NCBI GenBank assembly: GCA_016873805.1
Contig: VGVZ01000016.1
Location: 1 to 64,000 of the forward strand
Direction of reading: 5' to 3'
Length of the DNA stretch: 64,000 nucleotides
Origin: Ignavibacteria bacterium
Lineage (GTDB): Bacteria > Bacteroidota > Ignavibacteria > UBA10030
Shown: positions 55,166-62,740 of the stretch, in pieces
Layout: each line of letters begins with the position of its first letter
Numbering within the stretch: position 1 is the first letter of the stretch
Position numbers and translations under genes: made by a program
Notes under the pieces: generated by a model
What the model saw: only the letters and a program-made list of their open reading frames with translations
The model's database searches: none
Told to the model about the DNA's origin: nothing

Positions 55166-56635
55166 TCAGCCGGTACTCTGATGCTTTTCGATCCTTCGAA
55201 TCGCGAAATACAGGGCGATAGCGAGTACGGTAATGATGAGGGTCGAGATCCCCAATCCCCATCGTCTGAAATAGTATTCCTCAATGGCGTTCTGGGCTTC
55301 TCTCTGAACTTCCTCCGTTACAGACATTCCACGTTTGACGGTTTCTGCGAACTTGGCTTCATCAAATGAATGCACGAGCGTCTTCGCTTGCAGGCGTGCC
55401 TGACGCACATCACGAAATCTGAATTTGGCCTCTGAAATCTCCATCCCTTTTTGCTCTGCCTCCGCAACAAGCTCGGCCGTTTGCCGTTCCCCCAGATCAA
55501 GACTGTCGATCAGGGCTCGCATGGTCCGCGCGACTTCATATCCCTTGGGCGACACCTCGGTTGTGTGGCACGTTCGGCACACGGCTCCCTCGGATACACC
55601 GAGCAACCGATCGGTAGCCGCAATAATTTCGTGGCTCCCGTGGCACGTCTCACATTCGGGCAGTTTCTTTGCGTCAAACGCTTTCTTGTGCGGACTGGCC
55701 GCGAACAAATCGGCATTCATCACATGGCATGTTCCACACACTTTTGAGATCGACGACACCCCGGGGGGCATGGCCCCGTGGTTCCCGTGGCAGCTGTTGC
55801 AGGCCGGCGCCGCCAAATCCCCCTTCACCAGGAGAGACTTCCCGTGCACGCTGGAGGCGTACTTGTCGAACTGATCGGTGGGAATCCGATACCCCTTCAT
55901 GTAGTCCTTGTTGCTGTGACACTTCGCGCACGTTTGAGCAATGTTCGTCGGATAGACGAGTGATTTCACGTCCTTGGCGGCACGAATTTCATGGCTTCCG
56001 TGACAACTCACGCATTCGGCAACCTTTGCATCACCCTTCGCGTTCCGCATCCCATGCTCGCTGGTCCGGTACTTTTCCATCTGGTCGACCGGAAGACTCG
56101 GGTTGTAGTTGCGCATGTAGGATGCACCGCTGTGGCACTTGGAACAGAGAGCGGTGACTTTGAGAGGATGAACCGGCGAAGCCGGATTCTTTGCGCTCAG
56201 GATTCCATGAGCGCCGTGACAAGTCGTACATTGCACGAGACGTTCACGACCCGATAACGCACTCTTTCCATGAATGCTCGAGGCGATCTCTTCCGCCTGC
56301 TGAACGGGAATCGATGATCGATACTTCGCCATCTCTTCGGAATTCGAGTGACACTTCGCACACGCGGCGGTCACGGCATCCCCCTTCGGAACGCCGATAT
56401 ACCCGGCGCGAGGATCCATCGCGTGTTCCATCTCCTCTTGTGACGCGTTTCCACCGTGACATCCGGCGCATGTGACTCCTCGCTGGTAGTGCACATCGCT
56501 GCGATAGAGCGCCGCGTTCCTGTCGCTGATGGCCTCATGACACGTGAGGCATTGGTCAGTCCTCGGGCCACGTTGGGCGAACAGACCCGTCACGAACATC
56601 ACCAATCCGAAGATCGCCGCGAGCAATTTGATCAT
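55166..56635 (-). CDS. 11-haem cytochrome c with C-terminal membrane anchor
   Basis: A 489-residue protein with signal peptide (1-20), eleven CxxCH sites (Cys29 to Cys353) and one C-terminal helix (about 461-481). Haems 3 to 8 repeat every 72 residues (Cys92/164/236 and 136/208/279), with CxxCHG.H motifs. A helical, haem-free region (about 362-455) links to the anchor. Its ATG overlaps the cytochrome b stop (ATGA). No cytochrome c1 gene is seen, so it probably accepts electrons from the Rieske/cytochrome b unit. Confidence 0.9.
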   Translation of the reverse strand: MIKLLAAIFGLVMFVTGLFAQRGPRTDQCLTCHEAISDRNAALYRSDVHYQRGVTCAGCHGGNASQEEMEHAMDPRAGYIGVPKGDAVTAACAKCHSNSEEMAKYRSSIPVQQAEEIASSIHGKSALSGRERLVQCTTCHGAHGILSAKNPASPVHPLKVTALCSKCHSGASYMRNYNPSLPVDQMEKYRTSEHGMRNAKGDAKVAECVSCHGSHEIRAAKDVKSLVYPTNIAQTCAKCHSNKDYMKGYRIPTDQFDKYASSVHGKSLLVKGDLAAPACNSCHGNHGAMPPGVSSISKVCGTCHVMNADLFAASPHKKAFDAKKLPECETCHGSHEIIAATDRLLGVSEGAVCRTCHTTEVSPKGYEVARTMRALIDSLDLGERQTAELVAEAEQKGMEISEAKFRFRDVRQARLQAKTLVHSFDEAKFAETVKRGMSVTEEVQREAQNAIEEYYFRRWGLGISTLIITVLAIALYFAIRRIEKHQSTG

Positions 56636-57702
56636 GATAGATATCCGAGGATTGTGAAGAGAATAACATAGGCAACCAGAAAGATTCCCAGGTAGGTGAT
56701 GAAGCGGCTCCGCTCACCCCGTTTCGTCCGTTGATCCCAGAAGGGTACCAGCATCCAGAGCACACCCCCCACAGAAAACATCAAGACACCAAATGTGTCT
56801 CCGTCGATGAACAGGACGTGGGATGGAATGTACTTGAGCGTTTGAAACATGAACATGAAGTACCACTCCGGTTTGATGCCCGCAAACGCCGGCGCGAATG
56901 GATCGGCTTTTTCTCCGAGCTCCCACGGGAAGAAGACCGCCAGAATCGCGAGCACGTTGAGGACGATAAGCCAGAGGAGAAGATCACGAAGAAGAAAGTT
57001 GGGAAAGAACGGCATCGTTCTCTTCGTCGATGGCGCGGCCGATTCCAGCTCCATGGGCTCACTCATTCCCTGTCGCTGAACGAGAATCAAGTGGATCGCG
57101 AGAAACACCGTGAAGATTCCCGGCAAGACGGCAACGTGAAATCCGAAAAACCTCGACAGAGTGGCTCCCGTTACTTCCTCACCCGCCCTCAGAAATGTCA
57201 GGAGCGGCTCTCCCACCACCGGCACTGATCTGACGATATCGGTACCGACTTTTGTCGCGAAAAACGCCAGCTGATTCCAGGGCAGAAGGTATCCGCTGAA
57301 TCCAAATGCGAGAGCGAGCAAGAAGAGAATCATCCCCGTCAGCCACGTGATCTCCCTTGGCTTGCGGTAGGCACGCGTGAAGTACACACTAAACATGTGG
57401 ATCATCGCGGCAAGGACAAACAGATTCGCGGCCCAGCTGTGAATGGAACGAATGAGCCATCCAAATTCCACTTTTGACATGATGTAATGGATACTCTCAA
57501 ACGCCAAATCCTCGGTTCCCTTGTAGTACAAGAGGAGCAAGATCCCCGTTACCACCTGGATAATGAAGAGGAAGAGGGATACGCCGCCAAAATAGTACCA
57601 CACAGAATGGCTGTGAACGGGAACGTATTTCTTCCCGAGAAAGTCTACGACATCTTCAAGATGAACACGTTCGTCAATCCACTGATAGATTCTTTTCCAC
57701 AT
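56632..57702 (-). CDS. Cytochrome b of a bc-type quinol oxidase complex
   Basis: A 356-residue membrane protein with about eight helices in the cytochrome b/b6 family. The two bis-His haem pairs are in IRSIHSWAANLF with MIHMFSVY and GFHVAVLPG with AIHLILV. The PEWY quinol-oxidation motif is present (IKPEWYFMF). Full-length cytochrome b, not the split b6/IV form. It starts five bases after the Rieske gene. Confidence 0.95.
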   Translation of the reverse strand: MWKRIYQWIDERVHLEDVVDFLGKKYVPVHSHSVWYYFGGVSLFLFIIQVVTGILLLLYYKGTEDLAFESIHYIMSKVEFGWLIRSIHSWAANLFVLAAMIHMFSVYFTRAYRKPREITWLTGMILFLLALAFGFSGYLLPWNQLAFFATKVGTDIVRSVPVVGEPLLTFLRAGEEVTGATLSRFFGFHVAVLPGIFTVFLAIHLILVQRQGMSEPMELESAAPSTKRTMPFFPNFLLRDLLLWLIVLNVLAILAVFFPWELGEKADPFAPAFAGIKPEWYFMFMFQTLKYIPSHVLFIDGDTFGVLMFSVGGVLWMLVPFWDQRTKRGERSRFITYLGIFLVAYVILFTILGYLS

Positions 57703-57707
57703 AGGCG

Positions 57708-58163
57708 CTACCCTTTTTTCGAGACGAGAACGTCTTCCCCTTGAACGAGTACGTTGAACTCATCGAGGGGACGTGGAGGAGGTCCTGCGATCACTCTTCC
57801 GGTGAGATCGAATTTGCCGTTGTGACACGCGCACCAGATCACTCCCATGTCGGGTCGAAACTGCACGGTGCAGTCGAGATGTGTACATGTTGCGCTGAAC
57901 GCCTTGAGATCCCCGGCCGCGGTCCTCACGAGCAGCACCGGCTTCGTGCCAAACCGGATGATCACGCCGCTGTCCGTCGCGATTTCACTCAGCTTGCCCA
58001 CTTTGACGCTCGTGACTTCCACTCCCGCCTGCTTCGGAGGAATAAGGTAAGCCAGGACCGGATAGATAACGGAAACGGCCCACGCCACGAGACCACCCCC
58101 AAGGAGATAGGAGAGAAAATCTCTCCGATTCGACCGTCTTTCGCCTCCCTGATTCGCTTCCAA
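57708..58163 (-). CDS. Rieske iron-sulfur protein
   Basis: A 151-residue protein with a twin-Arg-like start (RRDFLSYLLGGG), one membrane helix and the [2Fe-2S] motifs CTHLDC and CACHNGKF. The proline-rich loop GPPPRPLDEF follows. The start is uncertain: TTG 58163 has GAGAGAGG at good spacing and gives a normal length; ATG 58256 would add 31 residues. It forms an operon with cytochrome b and the 11-haem gene. Confidence 0.92.
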   Translation of the reverse strand: MEANQGGERRSNRRDFLSYLLGGGLVAWAVSVIYPVLAYLIPPKQAGVEVTSVKVGKLSEIATDSGVIIRFGTKPVLLVRTAAGDLKAFSATCTHLDCTVQFRPDMGVIWCACHNGKFDLTGRVIAGPPPRPLDEFNVLVQGEDVLVSKKG

Positions 58164-58336
58164 TCGCGCACCTCTCTCAAATGTGTTCGTTGTTGTCCAA
58201 GAGTTTCCGAAACTCCACACATAGTACTCAGCGCTCGATTCATTTTCAACCTTCATCGACCGCGGAACAATGCGCAGAACGGAGGCGGCGGACGTCAGCC
58301 CAGCCCTCCTCCCAGTGCCTCCCATCGACAGCCGTT

Positions 58337-59830
58337 TCAATTTGTGGTGTGACAATCGCTGCAGTGCATCGACTTCCAGGCATCGCCGATATCGACCGGG
58401 TGAACGTACTCGAGCCCCTCGAGCGCGAGACGAATCGGTCGTTTGCCGATTTGCTGAGCGAGAATCGTATGACAGGTATTGCAGTCGCGAGAGAGCACCG
58501 TTCCATCGTCGCTCACGTGCTTTCCGTCGTGGCATCGAAAACACCCGGGCGTGTACATATGTCCGATGTGATCCGGGTATTGTCGCCAATCGTGTTTCAT
58601 CTCGGGAAAGTAGTTGCGTGTGTAGATGGTCCGAATTTCCTGGACCGCGCGATCGATTTGGGCTCTCTGTGTCTGATAGATCGAAGGATACAGCGATTTA
58701 TAGTATTCCTCGACAACGACGCCGATGCTGTCGAGGGCCTGTTTCTTAGAGGAGTATGGATGTTCGAGTGCGTGGACCGCGACACTCTTGATGAACGGAA
58801 GCGAGCGGTCGATCCACTTCAGATCCATAACATGATTGACCGATCGTTGAGGCGGGTGATAGATATGAGTCGGACGATTATGACAATCCACGCAGTCCAT
58901 TCGCCGCGTCGGTCTGGCAGAAAGCATTTCGTCCGTGACTTCAACTTCTGTGCTCCGATACGTCCGAATCTTCCCGTCCGAAGTCTTGACTCGCACCCAT
59001 GGAATCACGATCCGCTGCGAATCGAGCGGGACATAGGTGACTTCGTTGGCGATATTCATGTGCCAGTGGATGCCCGACGTGGGTCCGGCCTCCACATTTC
59101 CGCCGCCGATCTTCATGAGCAGTGTGAGATTCCATGGAGTATTCTCTTTGTCGGTCAGATAGTAGGTGAACGACCTCTGCTTCTCATGGAAAAAGTGCTT
59201 GGGCCAATGACACTGCTCGCACGTCTCCTGAGCCGGACGAAGGTGCTGAATAGGAGTTGGAATCGGACGCGGGTACTTGTCGAAGAGCGTGGCATACACC
59301 TGATACGCGCCGGAGAGTTTCGAGCGAACGAACCAGTCTGCGCCGGGTCCGATGTGACACTTCACGCATCCGACTCGTGCATGGGGAGAATACTGGTACG
59401 CGGCGTATTCCGGCTCCATCACTTTGTGACACACCTGTCCACAGAATTCATCCGAGTCGGTATACTCGTACGCTTTGAAACTCCCGAACGCCGAGAACAC
59501 GAGAAGTAGTATCGTGCCGATGGAAAAAATCGTGAACGCCATTCGGTGTTGAGGGATGTTGAGATCCACACGAGGGAGATGAGTGTGAAATTCTGTCCCT
59601 TTCCGTTCCCGGAAGTACTCCCGAATCCATCCGGCGGCAATCAGCACGAGACCGATAATCAGGAATCCCGGCAGAACGACGAACGCGAGGATCCCCATGT
59701 AGGGCTTCTGTTCCTCAGCCAGCAATTCGAGCACGACGAGAAAAACGATCAACCCAAAACTCACGGCGGCGATGGCGGAACCGAGGAGCGACACCGGGTT
59801 GTAGAACTTATCGGGAAGGACTCTGCTCAT
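58337..59830 (-). CDS. NapC/NirT-type membrane heptahaem cytochrome c
   Basis: A 497-residue protein with three N-terminal helices (about 16-36, 46-68, 98-118) and then seven haem sites: CGQVCH (Cys130, a CxxxCH) and six CxxCH (155, 204, 313, 430, 450, 490). CHKVMEPEYAAYQYSPH resembles the first-haem region of NapC/NrfH-like quinol dehydrogenases. It would oxidise menaquinol and pass electrons outward. The long haem-free 205-312 region has no clear match. Confidence 0.88.
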   Translation of the reverse strand: MSRVLPDKFYNPVSLLGSAIAAVSFGLIVFLVVLELLAEEQKPYMGILAFVVLPGFLIIGLVLIAAGWIREYFRERKGTEFHTHLPRVDLNIPQHRMAFTIFSIGTILLLVFSAFGSFKAYEYTDSDEFCGQVCHKVMEPEYAAYQYSPHARVGCVKCHIGPGADWFVRSKLSGAYQVYATLFDKYPRPIPTPIQHLRPAQETCEQCHWPKHFFHEKQRSFTYYLTDKENTPWNLTLLMKIGGGNVEAGPTSGIHWHMNIANEVTYVPLDSQRIVIPWVRVKTSDGKIRTYRSTEVEVTDEMLSARPTRRMDCVDCHNRPTHIYHPPQRSVNHVMDLKWIDRSLPFIKSVAVHALEHPYSSKKQALDSIGVVVEEYYKSLYPSIYQTQRAQIDRAVQEIRTIYTRNYFPEMKHDWRQYPDHIGHMYTPGCFRCHDGKHVSDDGTVLSRDCNTCHTILAQQIGKRPIRLALEGLEYVHPVDIGDAWKSMHCSDCHTTN

Positions 59831-59852
59831 AAAGTACCCTGGCCAGTTGTGA

Positions 59853-60734
59853 TCAGCGATACGCGAAGATCATCGCATAGATGATCCAGACTACCATGAA
59901 GAATCCAAGTGCAAGTGCAGACCACGCAAATAGTCGAATCGTCTTGATGACGATGGGAGGATAAGGATCGACAAGGTGTTTTTCAAGCTCACCATTCTTC
60001 ACGACTGCCTCGTATTCCGCCGGTTTGTCGTGTTTGAACTCCTCCAGCGGCATATACCCTGTGAATACCACCAGGTCCATCGGAAATTTTTCGGGACGCA
60101 AGTGGGTATTGAAGAAATGGACGGTGAAAATGAATCCTGTTGCCAAAAGTGCTTCGTCACTGTGAATAATGGTCGCAACATTGATGAACCATCCGGGCAC
60201 GATCAGCGTGAAGAACTCTGGGAACCACAACATGAATCCCGTCGAGCCGATCACTGCGATGCCCCAGAACACGGCAAAGTAGTCGAACTTTTCCCAATAC
60301 GTCCACCTGCCGTACTGAGGCCTCTCGCTCAACCCAAGGAACCACTTGAGGGAATCCACGAAATCTTTCAGATCATTGCGCGTCGGGAGCATCGTGTTGG
60401 GACCCGTGATCATCGCCTTCCACGTCCCAAATTCTTTTCGCTTCAATCGGACCAGGTCGATGATGTGCGTGATGAATACCCCAATCATGATGACCGCGGC
60501 AACGCGATGGATAAAACCGGCAGACTCAAAACCGCCAAGGAGCCGGGAGAGTGTGGCTGCCCATCCGGTATACGAGAACTTCAAGGTCATGCCGGTGAGC
60601 GCCAAGCTCATGAAGCTCACGATCATCAGTACATGGAGAACCCTGTTCAATCGGGAAAATCGGACAAACTGTTTCCCCTCGGCATATTCTTCGTGTCTGA
60701 CAACCGCTTCGCTAGCGATCTCTGTGTTGCTCAT
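59853..60734 (-). CDS. Di-haem b-type cytochrome (b561/FdhI-like)
   Basis: A 293-residue membrane protein with about four to five helices and paired His (NRVLHVLM, FIHRVAAV, IHSDEALLATGFIFTVHFF). It is clearly similar to the C-terminal half of the 62741 gene: both share MLP.R.D.., LGLSE.P, GR..Y.EK and TGF/I.LWF blocks. It overlaps the 19-haem gene by four bases (ATGA), so the two probably form one complex. Confidence 0.88.
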   Translation of the reverse strand: MSNTEIASEAVVRHEEYAEGKQFVRFSRLNRVLHVLMIVSFMSLALTGMTLKFSYTGWAATLSRLLGGFESAGFIHRVAAVIMIGVFITHIIDLVRLKRKEFGTWKAMITGPNTMLPTRNDLKDFVDSLKWFLGLSERPQYGRWTYWEKFDYFAVFWGIAVIGSTGFMLWFPEFFTLIVPGWFINVATIIHSDEALLATGFIFTVHFFNTHLRPEKFPMDLVVFTGYMPLEEFKHDKPAEYEAVVKNGELEKHLVDPYPPIVIKTIRLFAWSALALGFFMVVWIIYAMIFAYR

Positions 60735-62728
60735 TCGTCCGTTCCCTGCTCTTGCTTCGTTTTTGGCTGTTTCCCTTGCTTGAGTTGACGCTTCCACTGA
60801 AGCGACCTCGGCAGCCAGAGAAGCGTGTGCAAACCTCCGACGACAAACGTTCCGATCAGTAATCCCGTCATCCCCCAAAACACCCAGAAGAGAATCGGAT
60901 ATTTCTCCGGATCATGGTGAGTCGCGTGCGTCAGGTATCCGGCAAACCTTCTCGTCGCACCGGGATGACACTTCTGACACGTGGCAACAACGTTGTCCCT
61001 GCTCAAATGCGACTCAGGATTCGAAACCGGAAGGATGTCGTGGGCTCCATGACAGTCGTAGCACTTTGCTGTCTTTGTATATCCCAGCTGGGATACCTTG
61101 CCGTGATACGTGTCGAAGTACGTCGTGGCAATCTTCCGGTGACAGCGACCGCATTGTTGCATGATTTCGAGCTGGAATCCAGAGACATCGGTCCGGCGGA
61201 TGGTATGCGCGCTGTGGCATTCGCTGCACGCGGGAAGCTCTTTGTCGGTCTTCGTCACGAGGGGCGAGTGGACGCTCTTCTCGAACTTCTCTTCGATACC
61301 ATGATGGCACTTCCCGCACGTGTGCGCAACGTTGTCCCGGTGGACGGATGAATTAGGATTCTTGCTCGGCAATTCACTGTGGGCCCCGTGGCAGTCTGTA
61401 CACATCGCCGTCACGACGAGTCCGCTCTTGAGCAATCCTTTGCCGTGGATACTCTCGGTATAGTGGTTGACGATGTCGTGTTCCTTTCCCGTATACCGAA
61501 CAGCGGCCTTCTCCCCTTCCCGGTGACACTTGCCGCACAGCTCCGGAACCCGCGTCGGAAATGTGTTCGATTTCGGATCTCTCTTCCCGCGTGCTTGGTG
61601 CGTTCCATGACACTCGAGACACGTTGGGGCGTTTGGATCGTTTTCCGCAAAAAGCTTCCCGTGGGTGCTGTTCTGGTATTCCGCGGCGACCTCGGCGTGA
61701 CATGAACCGCAGTCCACGTTCTGCACCACCGTCTCACACGGACGGATTCTCGAGGGACTGACTCCTGTATGACATTGACTGCAGGCGGTTTTTGCATGCA
61801 TCGATTGGCCAAGATGCTCCGTGCTCACGAAGAGCGATCGTCCCGCGCTCGATTTGATTCCCTCCTTCTCATGACACCGCAGACAATCCCTGTCCGCCAT
61901 GCCCTGGTCGTAGAAGACCTTCCGGGCTTTGTGGGGCTGGTGACAATCAACGCAGGCAGGAAGAATGTGCAGTTCTTTCTCCCACAACTCTCCCTTGATG
62001 ACCTTGCGGTGCACTTCTTCGATTTGAGAGTGACAGGTCGCACAGGTCTTGGCAATGTTCCGGCGGGCAATGGTCGACCGTGTGTCTGTATGAGGAAGGA
62101 TTTGATGCGCGGTATGGCAGGAGGTGCAGGTCGCGCTGACGATCAGTCCCTTGCGGAGGAGGCCCTCGCCGTGGATACTTTCCGAGTAGTTCTCAAGGAT
62201 GTTCGCCTGATGAATTGTCCGCTGAAGCTGAACCGGCGCACCTTCGCGATGACACTTCCCGCAGAGATATGGCACCCTCAACGGATTGATGGCCGAGCGA
62301 ACATCGCGAGCCGGAAGAATGTCGTGGGTTCCGTGACAGCTTTGACAATTCGGCGCCAGAGCATCACCCCGCTTCGACGATTTTCCATGCAGGCATTCCT
62401 CATACATTGCCTGCTGAACTCCGTGACACGGTCCGCATTCGACTTTCTGGAGTTGCGGCTCGTGCGGCAATTCCTTCCCGTCCAAATCCACATGGCACAT
62501 CGTGCACGAGAGCGAGCCGTGACTGGAGGACGCGAACGTCTTCTCAGCGACGTAAAGGGAAACGGTCGTGCGGCCGATCTTCTTCGTCAAGGATTTGTCG
62601 GAATGGCACATGAAACAATCGCTGTTCTCCTGTGCCATCACTCCGAACGTACAAACGATCAGGAAGATCGTCGTGACTCCAACAAGAATTCCGGGCCTTT
62701 TCATCGCTTTCTCATTACGCGCGTTCAT
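60731..62728 (-). CDS. 19-haem c-type cytochrome with C-terminal helix
   Basis: A 665-residue protein with an N-terminal hydrophobic signal (about 11-32), 19 CxxCH sites and a C-terminal helix (about 612-636). Haem sites 3-8 (Cys98 to 259) recur at exactly +242 as sites 11-16 (Cys340 to 501), and sites 17-19 (526, 556, 584) are at exactly +428 from 3-5, so the protein grew by internal duplication. The end CHPGA..RFA then helix matches the junction of the fusion gene at 62741. Start ATG 62728; ATG 62704 is possible. Confidence 0.9.
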   Translation of the reverse strand: MNARNEKAMKRPGILVGVTTIFLIVCTFGVMAQENSDCFMCHSDKSLTKKIGRTTVSLYVAEKTFASSSHGSLSCTMCHVDLDGKELPHEPQLQKVECGPCHGVQQAMYEECLHGKSSKRGDALAPNCQSCHGTHDILPARDVRSAINPLRVPYLCGKCHREGAPVQLQRTIHQANILENYSESIHGEGLLRKGLIVSATCTSCHTAHQILPHTDTRSTIARRNIAKTCATCHSQIEEVHRKVIKGELWEKELHILPACVDCHQPHKARKVFYDQGMADRDCLRCHEKEGIKSSAGRSLFVSTEHLGQSMHAKTACSQCHTGVSPSRIRPCETVVQNVDCGSCHAEVAAEYQNSTHGKLFAENDPNAPTCLECHGTHQARGKRDPKSNTFPTRVPELCGKCHREGEKAAVRYTGKEHDIVNHYTESIHGKGLLKSGLVVTAMCTDCHGAHSELPSKNPNSSVHRDNVAHTCGKCHHGIEEKFEKSVHSPLVTKTDKELPACSECHSAHTIRRTDVSGFQLEIMQQCGRCHRKIATTYFDTYHGKVSQLGYTKTAKCYDCHGAHDILPVSNPESHLSRDNVVATCQKCHPGATRRFAGYLTHATHHDPEKYPILFWVFWGMTGLLIGTFVVGGLHTLLWLPRSLQWKRQLKQGKQPKTKQEQGTDE

Positions 62729-62740
62729 TCGCCGTTCTCA

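Noticed and set aside
58164-58589. Longer Rieske protein from the first ATG in the frame
   Set aside because: The extension overlaps the end of the heptahaem gene and is Arg-rich; a Shine-Dalgarno sequence favours TTG 58163.
58181-59509. 442-residue plus-strand frame opposite the heptahaem gene
   Set aside because: Antisense to seven haem motifs; no family signature.
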